Under the pieces are notes generated by a model. It searched no databases. It saw only the letters and a list, made by a program, of their open reading frames with translations, and was not told where the DNA came from. Shown here piece after piece: positions 10,794-21,285 of a DNA stretch of 64,000 nt. How positions within the stretch are numbered: position 1 is the first letter of the stretch; each line of letters starts with the position of its first letter. Source of the DNA: Coregonus clupeaformis. Lineage: Eukaryota; Chordata; Actinopteri; Salmoniformes; Salmonidae. A program made the translations under genes and the position numbers. The stretch lies in contig NC_059225.1 of assembly GCF_020615455.1 (NCBI RefSeq), positions 24,584,430-24,648,429 of the forward strand, written 5' to 3'.

Positions 10794-11802
10794 ATGGCCA
10801 AGACCAAAGAGCTCTCCAAGGATGTCAGGGACAAGATTGTAGACCTACACAAGGCTGGAATGGGCTACAAGACCATCGCCAAGCAGCTTGGTGAGAAGGT
10901 GACAACAGTTGGTGAGATTATTCGCAAATGGAAGAAACAGAAAATAACAGTCAATCTCCCTCGGCCTGGGGCTCCATGAAAGATCTCACCTCGTGGAGTT
11001 GTAATGATCATGAGAACGGTGAGGAATCAGCCCAGAACTACAGAGGAGAATCTTGTCAATGACCTCAAGGCAGCTGGGACCATAGTCACCAAGAAAACAA
11101 TTGGTAACACACTACGCCGTGAAGGACTGAAGTCCTGCAGTGCCCGCAAGGTCCCCCTGCTCAAGAATACAACATATACAGGCCCGTCTGAAGTTTGCCA
11201 ATGAACATCTGAATGATTCAGAGGAGAACTGGGTGAAAGTGTTGTGGTCAGATGAGACCAAAATCGAGCTCTTTGGCATTAAATCAACTCGCCGTGTTTG
11301 GAGGAGGAGGAATGCTGCCTATGACCCCAAGAACACCATCCCCACCATCAAACATGGAGTTGGAAAAATTATGCTTTGGGGGTGTTTTTCTGCTAAGGGG
11401 ACAGGACAAATTCACCGCATCAAAGGGACGATGGACAGGGTCTTGTACTGTCAAATCTTGGGTGAGAACCTCCTTCCCTCAGCCAGGGCATTGAAAATGG
11501 GTAGTGGATGAGTATTCCAGCATGACAATGACCCAAAACACACAGCCAAGGCAACAAAGGAGTGGCTCAAGAAGAAGCACATTAAGGTCCTGGAGTGGCC
11601 TAGCCAGTCTGCAGACCTTAATCCCATAGCAAATCTCTGGAGGGAGCTGAAGGTTCGAGTTGCCAACCTTAATGACTTGGAGAATATCTGCAAAGAGGAG
11701 TGGGACAAAATCCCTCCTGAGATGTGTGCAAACCTGGTGGCCAACTGCAAGAAATGTCTGACCTCTGTGATTGCCAACAAGGGTTTTGCCACCAAGTACT
11801 AA
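10794..11802 (+). pseudogene. Tc1 transposase (T2), inactivated
   Basis: The start is ACCATGG, a good initiation context. Residues 1-60 form the paired-type helix-turn-helix (KELSKDVRDKIVDLHKAG). A stop (TGA at 10977) ends the first frame at 61 codons. The same frame reopens to about 11170, where a frameshift moves the reading to the next frame. That frame carries the first catalytic aspartate in LWSDETKIELFG. A second stop (TGA at 11509) follows, then QHDNDPKHT with the second aspartate. The third acidic residue of DD34E is lost: NPIE has become NPIA (codon GCA). There is also a small deletion after ELKVRVA. The usual length is about 340 residues. Confidence 0.92.
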
Positions 11803-11812
11803 ATCATGTTTT

Positions 11813-12014
11813 GCAGAGGGGTCAAATACTTATTTCCCTCATTAAAATGCAAATCAATTTATAACATTTTTGACATGTGTCTGGATTTTTTTGTTGTTAT
11901 TCTGTCTCTCACTGTTCAAATAAATCTACCATAAAAATTATAGACTGATCATGTCTTTGTCAGTGGGCAAATGTACAAAATCAGCAGGGGATCAAATACT
12001 TTTTTCCCTCACTG
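11813..12014 (+). repeat. T2 right terminal inverted repeat
   Basis: It ends GATCAAATACTTTTTTCCCT then CACTG, followed by TA. It is the reverse complement of the left repeat with a handful of substitutions. Confidence 0.9.
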
Positions 12015-12016
12015 TA

Positions 12017-12479
12017 ACATGCATTTTTATAAACTAATCCAATCAGTTAGTTAGATTTTTTGCACCAGTTACTGAAATGTTTGTTCCAGTTGAAAATGTC
12101 TTAGGTAATTATAATCCACACATTTTATGTAATAACTCCACTATTATGCAATTATAAAGCAATTTCCAAAGTCATACGTAACATCAATGTTGCTATTGTA
12201 ATAATCACTAAGTTACTTCACATGTATAAGAACATGATGTCAAGTCTTACTGTATTACGTTGTGTCTCAATTATTATGAAAATATATGTTACGTCATTCT
12301 GAAGCTGCAAAAGTGGTCTACTCTAGTATTGAGGTGATTCCATGTCCCTTATGTATTTAATTCTAGCTTTAGGCTATATTAAGATTCATATCTGAGCCTT
12401 TCAAACCATGTGCTGATTATCATATATTTAGACTAATTCAACCAACTGTTGTAGTTTTTGTTCTTCATTAAATATTTGG
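12017..12479. other. AT-rich noncoding, unassigned
   Basis: No frame or repeat is recognised. It lies between the T2 transposon and a reverse-oriented copy of the TATTTGAATA repeat. Confidence 0.4.
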
Positions 12480-12680
12480 CAGCCATCAAGTAATTTACTT
12501 TTTTGTTTTCAAATAACTTGCATATATTCAAATACCTTCAAATGTTATTTGGTTTTCTGAGAGATATTGAAAATACTTTCAAATATTATTTGTTTTTCTG
12601 AGACCCGTATTTGAATATCAAATTTTCTAATAAACTACTACAAAATAAAACTATTTTCTGCCCAGGTCTGCTGTAGAGAG
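12480..12680 (-). repeat. Interspersed repeat, reverse copy of the 405-560 family
   Basis: On the minus strand it begins CTACAGCAGACCTGGGCAGA and continues with repeated TATTTGAA units and TCTCAGAAAACC. It matches the organisation at 405-560 but in opposite orientation. Confidence 0.6.
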
Positions 12681-13044
12681 ACATAGAGAGAGAGAGAGCA
12701 ATCAAATTCTCTATGTTCTCCGTGGGTGGACGTAGTGTATAAAAAACAAATTCATAATACAGTTCCCATATTTGCTAAAAGGTATGAGTAGTAACTCCCT
12801 GTGTGCTCGTATTTTCTCCGTTGGTGAATGAGATATGGGTAAATTAAGCTATAGTATAGAGTTATGAAGCAAGCCTGATGAACCAAACCACTAATCTTTC
12901 TGATGATACCAACAGATTTCATCACTTTGCTGCAGACAAATTGAATATGATCTTACCAAGATAACTTTTCATCAATTACAACTCAGTGGAATCCAGTGGA
13001 TGTGAATCGTTCCATTTCATTACCACCAATTGAGATTCTGGCTC

Positions 13045-13048
<4 letters not shown>

Positions 13049-13095
<47 letters not shown>
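13049..13095. repeat. (ATT)n microsatellite
   Basis: About fourteen ATT units occur, followed by a T run. They create a false poly-Tyr frame. Confidence 0.95.
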
Positions 13096-14875
13096 TATTT
13101 TTTTTACAATATTTCTTATGCTTACTAGTGAATACAATAAAGTTGGATTTTTTTACATTTAAAGATCATTTGTTTATCTGGAACCATGAATAAAAATTTG
13201 GCCATGCCTGAGTTGGCTTCATTAATAAAATTACACAAGAATGATAAAAAAGTAAAGTGACAAGACGATGACAAGATTCAATAGAAAATTGTAATAATTT
13301 GTCCCGTCAAAATAATGCTAATTGATCTTAAATACGAATGAATATACAGTATTCCCTATTTTGTCATTCTAGGTTAAGATAATATTCTCTGGAGACCTAT
13401 TCCCAGTCGCAAGCTTTGCTTTGTTGTCACTTTTAACTTTTGGAACAAAGCTTTTTTTCAGTAAACACTGTCTTTATTTGAGTCCTTTCCCTTGGAGGAG
13501 TTAGCAGCTGGGCAATTCCACGGAAAAAAATGTATGCTGAGATTGTCACTTTAAAATGAGCAGCAACCCGTCCCGGTATAGGGACGCCAATCCCGTAGAG
13601 GTTAAACAAATTTCACTGAACATTCTACAAAAACACATTTACTTGAAGAACAGTGCAGGTGTAAAGTTTGGTAAAAGAATGAAGGTAAAATATCCCTCTT
13701 TTTCTTATATGAATTAAGATTCAAAGATGTCTAAAGAAAGAATGGGGTGACAGCTATGATATGACACCTTGAGATTGAAGAAATCGATTTTGGTTATTGA
13801 ACAACAATAAGTGAAGTGGAGTAACATCTGGTAACAGAATGATGGTAACAGAATGACATCATGGGTCCCTGATTCTATTCATACTGATGTATCCTAAATA
13901 GGTACACAAAGGTAGAAAAATGTAATATCCTCCATTGTATGTTTGGGTATTATTATATACACATTGCCCCCAAACAAGACCAAATTTGCTTGGTCAGGAC
14001 CGGACCTAATCTGTACTAATCATAGCAGTATTGGTGTGTGAGTAGAATCACTGGGGAAGTCAGAAAAAAAAAAGCCATATTACAACTTATGAGTTGTGAT
14101 AATTGCATTGTTTGCTCTATAACCTGTTAGTTCATATGCCTTGCAACCGTGATATATAGGCCTAAAGGCCGAGACAATAAGAAGACACATTGGCAGAATA
14201 AATTCCACCACTCCTTTGTTTCATCACAAAACTCAAAAGTCCACAAAGCATATTGCATGTAATATAACAAACAGCATGGTCAAGCAGGTTAATGTTTCCG
14301 ATATTTTCGGACCACTAAACAACTATTGACTTAGAACCACGGAGAGTGTGTGCGTGGCATGTGTGCATGCATGCATGTTCGTGCAAGTAGAAAAAACATG
14401 TTGAGACACCCTACTTGTAGTGAAACGGCAATGACATCCTCCTCTCTTTCATGTTGACGAAACAGTCTATCACTCTGTCATACAGGACATGCTTTTATTT
14501 TTTGTTGTCCTAGGCTACCTGGCTAAAATGCTTGCTCGCTAGCCCAACTTCCTTCATGGGCAACGCTAGCTAGTTAACATTAGCCTTCTACATCTAGCTA
14601 CATATTGAACTTACATCCTCTCAGGCCATGGGCACAATGTATGAATTAATGGTTGGATCAGAATCACTGTTTTAATCATTGGCCAGTACAGAGAATTAAG
14701 TAAAATCACAAGTCCAAATCCCTATCTCCATCCATGGCTAATTTTGGAAAGGGACAATTTTAGCTAGCTAGCTAGCCACCGGAGGACAACAACACAACAA
14801 GATGCAACAATTCAAGTTGTTTCTGTCAATGATGTATGCTCTCAAAGTGAGTTGATAGGAGTGACGCCAAATCCA
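13096..14875. other. Noncoding, unassigned
   Basis: About 1.8 kb without a credible gene. A short GC-richer patch near 13565-13605 (CCCGTCCCGGTATAGGGACG) can form a hairpin. An alternating TGCATGCATGCATG stretch lies near 14368. Words such as GCTAGCTAGCTAGC occur near 14765. Confidence 0.4.
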
Positions 14876-15265
14876 AACTGGCTTCCCTTGACACTTTTGT
14901 TTGGTGCGCCAGGACCATTCACAGTTGAGCTCACTTAGTTTAGCTCAACGCCGATTGGCTATTATTTTATACTTTTTTTATCAATGGAGGCCAATTGCTT
15001 GCTGGCTTCCCTTGCATTCAATGCTACGGATGGCAACAATGTCATACTCTTTTGGACCAGACAGCATCAGATAGATGGCCTAGACATACAGAGACAGAGG
15101 GGCACTGCTTCACTCGCTTGGATGCTTTCTCCGGTGACATACATTCAGTCTCTAAGCGAACTGAAGGAAAATTATAAAACACAGAGAGATGAAAGATCAA
15201 TATTTTTTTTTATTAAAAAAATGTATTGGTCAGTTTTCTGGGGAAGCATGGCTTCCCTTGGCATC
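14876..15265 (+). repeat. Interspersed repeat with reiterated GGCTTCCCTT
   Basis: ACTGGCTTCCCTTGACAC, GCTGGCTTCCCTTGCATTC and CATGGCTTCCCTTGGCATC occur at about 14879, 15002 and 15249, with the palindrome-like GGGGAAGCATGGCTTCCC at the right end. I recognise the sequence type as recurrent in salmonid introns, but its class is unclear. A 114-codon plus-strand frame crosses it without protein-like motifs. Confidence 0.4.
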
Positions 15266-15333
15266 AATGAATACACGTCACTGAATCATAGAGGTCTACT
15301 GTATGTTTCACAAGTTTGGACATCATAGCATAG

Positions 15334-15468
15334 AACAGTAAATCACAGCACAGTACAGTAGAGTAGAGTTCAGTACATTACAGCATATTAGAGTAGAGTT
15401 CAGTACGGTACAGAATAGTTCAGTACAGTAACGAACAGTACAATACAGCAAATTATACTGTACTGTAC
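15334..15468. repeat. CAGTA-type minisatellite
   Basis: About 135 bases are built from degenerate CAGTA/GAGTA/CAGCA pentamers (for example CAGCACAGTACAGTAGAGTA). It ends in ACTGTACTGTACTT, which can fold back on the CAGTACAGTA units. Confidence 0.85.
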
Positions 15469-15656
15469 TTGTGAAACAGATGTCTATGATTGGTTTTAGA
15501 TTTGGGCTGACCAAATTTCAACTAGTTTTCAACATCCATGGATGTCAGGTGTCAGTCGGTGCTCAGTGGGTGAGGAGGCTGGTTACAGTGAATGGAAAAA
15601 GAGGGGGCGTGTCAGTAAGAGGTGACACTATTAGGTGGACAGTGTTAGGTGACCTA

Positions 15657-15885
15657 CAGTGGCTTGCGAAAGTATTCAACCCCCTTAGAATTTTTCCTAT
15701 TTTGTTGCCTTACAATCTGGAATTAAATGGATTTTTTGGGGGTTTGTATCATTTGATTTACACAACATGCCTACCACTTTGAAGATGCAAAATATGTTTT
15801 ATTGTGAAACAAACAAGAAATAAGACTGAAAAAACAGAAAACTTGAGCGTGCATAACTATATGATTTCCAATTGTAGCCAATTCA
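15657..15885 (+). mobile_element. Tc1 terminal fragment (T5-related)
   Basis: After a TA comes CAGTGGCTTGCGAAAGTATT followed by CAACCCCCTTAG and TTTTGTTGCCTTACAATCTG, the typical beginning of a fish Tc1 terminal repeat. It stops abruptly before the SINE at 15889. No transposase sequence is present. Confidence 0.75.
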
Positions 15886-15888
15886 GGT

Positions 15889-16052
15889 GGCAGGTAGCTT
15901 AGTGGTTAAGAGCGTTGTGCCAGTAACCAAAAGGTCGCTGGTTCTAATCCTCGAGCCGACTAGGTGAAAAATCTGTCGATGTGCCCTTGAGCAAGGCACT
16001 TAACCCTAATTGCTCTGGATAAGAGCGTCTGCTAAATGACTTAAATGTAAAT
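15889..16052 (+). mobile_element. tRNA-derived SINE, same family as 8298
   Basis: GGCAGGTAGCTTAGTGGTTA, the B-box stretch GGTCGCTGGTTCTAATCC, and the tail TCTGGATAAGAGCGTCTGCT are all present. The body lacks the short TCATGTAAGTCG section before the tail. It inserted at or after the broken end of the Tc1 fragment. Confidence 0.9.
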
Positions 16053-17209
16053 TAATCATTCTGTTACATATTTTTTGGTCAATCTGTTACACGTTTTAAT
16101 CACTTAATAAATCATGAACCCAAATAGTTATCAATAAAACACTACAACCGATTGGTAGGTCTACCTTTAATTGTTACTTCTGTGAACTTTCATTATCCTG
16201 CCTCCTCATGAGAGAGATAAATTAGACAATATCTTATGTGGTTGTTTGGTAAGAGAATGGCAAGACACTAGGCAATATTTCTTAAATTTACATAAAATAC
16301 ATTTGCCAAAACTACATTAATATAAATGTTAATATCAGTTGGAGGTCTTTAACATTATTGTGTTTTGATGTAATTCTAATACCTTTTAAGATTTTTGCTG
16401 CTAGATGTTTTCTAAGACCCCTTTTCTATCTATTTGACCAGAAATCAAAGCCTTTGCTTATTCCACATTTTTTAAATCCTAATTTATAAACTTGGTTTTC
16501 ATTTGACACTAAATGTGATGTGCTCCTATGAACTTCACATTAGTGCTCATTGGGCCTTTTACATGGAAATGCCCAGCTGCTTTTGTAAAACTTTGGGAGT
16601 GTGATGTCATAAGGAAATTGAGAAGTTGGGCTCACAGTGTGTTAATCTACAAACTCTAGTTAATTTTATTACCCTAAAAGAAAAGTGTTGGGCAACACTT
16701 CGTACAGTTGGGTCCATTATTTATTTACCCAAGTTACCTATTCATGTAACCTAGTGAAAATAATATTTATCTCTTTCCTGCTGTATCGTCTCATTACAGA
16801 AAGTATGTGGATACTTGATTCCTGTAGGTGAAGGAGATGAGGACTGTGGAAACTGAACCGAACATGAAGGAACTTGAGAGGCATAATGATTTCCTTTAGT
16901 GCGCTTGCTCTTCCTTTTGACCTCTTAGTCACTTTTATCTGCTTTGTGTTCCAACCGACTCCTCAGACACAGCTCTATTAGGTAGAGACGGTAAACAAAC
17001 AGGCTAGCAACAAAAATATAGGACACATGTAGGACTGTGGCAGTCATGACATTTTGTCAGCCAGTTATTGTCATGCAAATGAGAGGTCTAATAAATCCAT
17101 GTAATATACACCATCACAATAAATCAGTTATTTATTTTAGGCAGGTTTAAAGAACATTATGATGAAAATGTATTTCAGAAGAACCGAATATGAGTCGGCT
17201 TAATGTACA
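16053..17209. other. Noncoding, unassigned
   Basis: AT-rich sequence without credible frames or recognised repeats. This is one of the longest stretches that may be single-copy DNA. Confidence 0.4.
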
Positions 17210-17211
17210 TA

Positions 17212-18816
17212 CAGTTGAAGTCGGAGGTTTACATACACCTTAGCCAAACACATTTAAACTCAGTTTTTCACAATTCCTGACATTTAATCCTAGTAAAAAT
17301 TCCCTGTCTTAGGTCAGTTAGGATCATCACTTTATTTTAAGAATGTGAAATATCAGAATAATAGTAGAGAGAATGATTTATTTCAGCTTTTATTTATTTC
17401 ATCACATTCCTAGTGGGTCAGAAGTACATACACTCAATTCGTATTTGGTAGCATTGCCTTTAAATTGTTTAACTTGGGTCAAATGTTTTGGGTAGCCTTC
17501 CACAAGCTTCCCACAATAAGTTGGGTAAATTTTGGCCCATTCCTCCTGACAGAGCTGGTGTAACTGAGTCAGGTTTGTAGGCCTCCTTGCACGCACACAC
17601 TTTTTCAGTTCTACCCACACATTTTCTATAGGATTGAGGTCAGGGCTTTGTGATGGCCACTCCAATACCTTGACTTTGTTGTCCTTAAGCCATTTTGCCA
17701 CAACTTTGGAAGTCTGCTTGGGTTCATTGTCCATTTGGAAGACCCATTTGCGACCAAGCTTTAATTTCCTGACTGATGTCTTGAGATGTTGCTTCAATAT
17801 ATACACATAATTTTTCTTCCTCATGATGCCATCTATTTTGTGAAGTGCACCAGTCCCTCCTGCAGCAAAGCAACCCCACAGCATGATGTTGCCACCCCTG
17901 TGCTTCACGGTTGGGATGGTGTTCTTCGGCTTGCTAGCAACCACCTTTTTCCTCCAAACATAACGATGGTCATTATGGCCAAACAGTTATATTTCTGTTT
18001 CATCAGACCAGAAGACATTGCTCCAAAAGTACGATTTTTGTCCCCATGTGCAGTTGCAAACCGTAGTCTGGCTTTTTGAAGGCGGTTTTGGAGCAGTGGC
18101 TTCTTCCTTGCTGAGCGGCCTTTCAGGTTATGTCGATATAGGACTTGTTTTACTGTGGATATAGATACTTTTGTATCTGTTTCCTCCAGCATCTTCACAA
18201 GGTTTGCTGTTGTTCTGGGATTTATTTGTACTTTTTGCACCAAAGTCTCCTTCCTGAGCGGTCTGACAGCTGTGTGGTCCCATGGTGTTTATACTTGTGT
18301 ACTATTGTTTGTACAGATGAACATGGTACCTTCAGGCATTTGGAAATTGCTCCCAAGGATGAACCAGACTTGTGGAGGTCTACAATTCTTTTTCTGAGGT
18401 CGTGGCTGATTTCTCTTGATTTTCCCAGGATGTCAAGCAAAGAGGCACTGATTTTGAAGGTAGGCCTATGAATACATCCACAGCTACACCTCCAATTGAC
18501 TCAAATGATGTCAATTAGCCTATCAGAAGCTTCTAAAGCCATGACATCATTTTCTGGAATTTTCCAAGCTGTTTAAAAGCACAGTCAACTTAGTGTATGT
18601 AAACTTCTGACACACTGGAATTGTGATACAGTGAATTATAAGTGAAATAATCTGTCTGGAAACAATTATTGGAAAAATTACTTGTGTCATGCACAAAGTA
18701 GATGTCCTAACCAACTTGCCAAAACTATAGTTTAATAACAAGACATTTGTGGAGTGGTTGAAAAACAAGTTTTAATGACTCCAACCTAAGTGTATGTAAA
18801 CTTCCGACTTCAACTG
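17212..18816 (-). mobile_element. Sleeping-Beauty-type Tc1 element (T3), complete ends
   Basis: It is bounded by CAGTTGAAGTCGGAGGTTTA and the complementary AACTTCCGACTTCAACTG, with TA on each side. Inner direct repeats (TGGGTCAGAAGTACATACAC near 17414 and GTATGTAAACTTCTGACACA near 18595) give the IR/DR structure of the salmonid Tc1 family from which Sleeping Beauty was reconstructed. The transposase on the minus strand is dead. Confidence 0.95.
17438..18428 (-). pseudogene. Sleeping-Beauty-type transposase, inactivated
   Basis: The N-terminal helix-turn-helix (EISHDLRKRIVDLHKSG) is clear, but the expected start ATG is CTG here (18426-18428). A gap removes the linker after RSGRR, near 18240. 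The second DNA-binding subdomain (VQINPRTTANLVKML) follows in another frame. The first catalytic aspartate lies in a frame broken by a stop just after SDETEI. The last 180-codon frame (17402-17944) holds MLWGCFAAGGTGALHK, the second aspartate in QMDNEP (usually DNDPKH) and the glutamate in NPIENVW, 34 residues apart. The original stop has mutated, so this frame reads on past the family C-terminus. The usual length is about 340 residues. Confidence 0.95.
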
Positions 18817-18818
18817 TA

Positions 18819-19112
18819 TGTTATGTGGCTATGCACCATACCATAGGCTGTAGGCTAGTTCATGTAGCAGACAAGATATGCTCATAAGTCCCGTTCCATT
18901 ATTTTATATAATATGATTTTATTGTAAGAATAATATAATTATACTGAATAAAATAGAAAATATACTTTCATATTCCAAAGCGAGTGTGAAGTGGCTATGT
19001 TGAGCGTAAAAGTTATCATTTGAAACAGGTCCTATATGCTACATTTAGAGTTATTTGGCAAATTTTGTTGTGAATGATACAAACCTTAGAATGTCTTAAA
19101 AATCAAAACATA
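18819..19112. other. Noncoding spacer between two Tc1 elements
   Basis: AT-rich, with no recognised feature. Confidence 0.4.
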
Positions 19113-19114
19113 TA

Positions 19115-19910
19115 CTGAACAAAAATATAAACGCAACATGTTTTGGTCCCATGTTTCATGAGCTGAAATAAAAGATCCCAGAAATGTTCCTTACGCACAA
19201 AAAGCGTATTTATCTCAAATGTTGTACACACATTTCTTGATATCCCTGTTAGTGAGCATTTCTTCTTTGCCAAGATAATCCATCCACCTGACATGTGTGG
19301 CATATCAAGAAGCTGATTAAACAGCATGACAATAAAAGGCCACTCTAAAATATGCAGTTTGGTCACACAACGCAATGCAATAGAATTTGGCAGTACGTCC
19401 TACCATTTACATTTTTACATTTTAGTCATTTAGCAGACGCCCCTATCCAGAGCGACTTACAGTGAGTGCATACATTTTTTTCTTCTTCATACTGGCCCCC
19501 CGTGGGAAACGAATCCACAACCCTGGCGTTGCAAGCTCCATGCTCTACCAACTGAGCTACACGGGGCCACGACCAGCCTCACAACCACAGACCATGTGTA
19601 ACCACGCCAGCCCAGAACCTCCACATCTGGCCAGACCAGCCACCTGGACAATTGATGAAACTAAGGAGTATTTCTCTCTGTAATAAAGCCCTTTTGTGGT
19701 GATAAACTCATTCTGATTGGCTGGGACTGGCTCCCAAGTGGGTGGGCCTATGCCCTCCCAGGCCCACTCATGGCTGTACCCCTGCCCAGTCACGTGAAAT
19801 CCATAGATTAGGGCCTAATTATTTATTTTAATTGACTGATTTCCTGATATGAACGGTAACTCAGTAAAATCGTTGAAATTGTTGCATGTTGCGTTTATAG
19901 TTTTGATCAG
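19115..19910 (+). mobile_element. Short non-autonomous Tc1 derivative (T6)
   Basis: TA-flanked ends CTGAACAAAAATATAAACGC and GCGTTTATAGTTTTGATCAG are inverted repeats. The right-end block (CCATAGATTAGGGCCTAATT, TTGACTGATTTCCTGATATG) matches 48125-48238, where a transposase piece of the same family survives. Most of the transposase gene is absent here and a SINE occupies part of the middle, so the element could only have moved in trans. Confidence 0.85.
19404..19568 (-). mobile_element. tRNA-derived SINE inside the T6 element
   Basis: On the minus strand the head is CCCCGTGTAGCTCAGTTGGT and contains the B-box GGGTTGTGGATTCG. It resembles a tRNA with a TGC-like anticodon loop. The body is GGGGGCCAGTATGAAG and the tail is CTGTAAGTCGCTCTGGATAG followed by GGGCGTCTGCTAAATGAC. 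The head differs from the 8298 SINE but the tail is the same. It is not a tRNA gene. Confidence 0.88.
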
Positions 19911-19912
19911 TA

Positions 19913-20836
19913 TATATGGGCTGCATGATGCGACTATAAGCTATTGACTATTTGAAAAAGTCGCAAAAAAATCTTGCGCTCTGTTCCTTGCCTCACACCC
20001 TGTTCTCTCATCAAGTGATCATATTTTTATCAATCAAACTATTCTCAATTTAATATTGTCTTTACTAATATGTGACATTTGTTTAGATTTATAATGGCCC
20101 ATTATCAAATGTGTAAGAACGGGCAGGAAAAAAAATAAAAGTAATCCGTATGCACTTGAATAGCGAATGGGAGGCTGCTTTTCCGCTCTTTAAATCATGC
20201 CAGGCAGGCTACTCTGTTTTATAGCAGAGCAGCTGAAAAATAGGCCTAAATATACTAACAGCTGGGATCCTCCTCTTTTCAGTGGCAACCATCAAAACTC
20301 TACTTTCACAAGGGATTGCATATAGAAATCACTAGGCTTATAAGAACACTTACTTTACTTCACGCATCAACCACTCTTTGAGGAGAATGTAGCCTCTTGC
20401 TGCGCGACAGGCAATGCTTGATTTGAGTACCCCTCAGATTTGACTTTGTTTGTTCCGGCATCCATTTGCCCGGATCCGGTACCTCTCGCGGCATGATTTA
20501 TTAATTGTTTCACTGTTCTCACTGTAAACATTCTAATAAAAGTGATCAGCGTTAAATCAAGTTGTCTCCTCGTTATTTATCCTGCCCCCAAGAAATACCA
20601 TCATGTAAAAGCGTGGTGATCCTTCTGTGTAATCATTCTATCCTGCCACACTGATTCCAGACCTGCTCTCTTATTTGTACATAGCGGTTATGGGGAGGAC
20701 TGGTGTTGTAAGTAACTGATCTTGACACAGGTCTTGGTAGTGGTGGTCTGCTAGTGAAGAAGTCCCTACGTAATCACGTCACGTAGCCTTAGTCGTCTCC
20801 CTACTGAATTTGAATCGTGGGAAAGCCAAATAAAAA
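19913..20836. other. Noncoding; possible promoter-side sequence of the next frame
   Basis: No gene is recognised. The last 100 bases (CCTACGTAATCACGTCACGT near 20768) contain an ACGTCA-like element and lead into the ATG at 20837, which would suit a promoter or 5' untranslated region. This is inference. Confidence 0.35.
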
Positions 20837-21133
20837 ATGGACAAGAAAAGGCAATCGAGTTTGATGACATTTTTCAAGTCTAAAAGTCCAGAGAAAGATG
20901 GTGAATCGAACCCAGAACGAGCCAGAGAACTGTCATTGCCGGAGGAGAGGAGTGAGGGGCAAACTGTTCCTGATGGCGATGCTTTAGCTAGCAGCGCTGC
21001 TAATCCCGCCAGTTCAGCATCACCACCGGCACCTCCACTAGCTAGTAGGCCTACTAGCGAGTTAGACTCAGCGGTAGAAAGGGAGCTGGGGGGGAGCGAG
21101 GCAGTGCATCCAACGACGAAATGCTTGGAGTAG
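20837..21133 (+). CDS. Candidate exon/N-terminus with a PIP-box-like motif
   Basis: A 98-codon frame starts in a strong context (AAAAAATGG). Residues 1-20 are basic and contain QSSLMTFF (6-13), an exact fit to the QxxLxxFF PCNA-binding pattern, followed by lysines. Residues 30-90 are acidic, then Ala/Ser/Pro-rich and look disordered. The stop is a TAG directly before GTGTAATT, and GTAGGT just upstream could be a splice donor, so this may be a first exon rather than a whole gene. N-termini of this style occur in hAT-transposase-derived and ZMYM-like proteins, but no BED finger or dimerisation domain follows within the next kilobases. The function is unknown. Confidence 0.4.
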   Translation: MDKKRQSSLMTFFKSKSPEKDGESNPERARELSLPEERSEGQTVPDGDALASSAANPASSASPPAPPLASRPTSELDSAVERELGGSEAVHPTTKCLE

Positions 21134-21224
21134 GTGTAATTTGCAGTTCAAGAACAAGCAAACATACTGTATAACCCTAGGCTTGTAATGCAGAATTTAA
21201 AGTTGGGCTGTACAACATGCAAAA

Positions 21225-21285
21225 AGGTAGGGAGGTTGGGTCTAGAAACGGGTCTAGAAAGGGAGGTTGGGTCTAGAAACCTCAG
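21225..21285. repeat. Small tandem repeat, GGTCTAGAAACG
   Basis: GGGAGGTTGGGTCTAGAAAC occurs twice about 37 bases apart, with a third partial GGGTCTAGAAA between them. It is a short local duplication. Confidence 0.7.

Larger units (their letters stand above)
10427..12014 (+). mobile_element. Complete Tc1-like element, family T2
   Basis: It is flanked by TA on both sides and bounded by CAGTGAGGGAAAAAAGTATT and its exact reverse complement. The terminal inverted repeats are about 200 bases each (10427-10628 and 11813-12014) and contain the outer motif again near their inner ends (GGGAAATAAGTATTTGACCC), the IR/DR arrangement of Tc1 elements. The interior encodes a transposase with several inactivating lesions. 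A solo right end of the same family lies at 50038-50229. Confidence 0.95.

Noticed and set aside
9949..13095. CRISPR-like regular repeats
   Set aside because: Only trinucleotide microsatellites and diverged interspersed repeats are present. There is no repeat-spacer architecture and the sequence is a vertebrate nuclear genome.
14984..15328. 114-codon plus-strand frame as a host gene
   Set aside because: It lies inside an interspersed repeat with reiterated GGCTTCCCTT words and shows no protein-like motif.
19404..19568. Possible tRNA gene on the minus strand
   Set aside because: A and B boxes are present, but the cloverleaf is degenerate and the sequence continues into a SINE body and tail. 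The same holds at 4021, 8298 and 15889.
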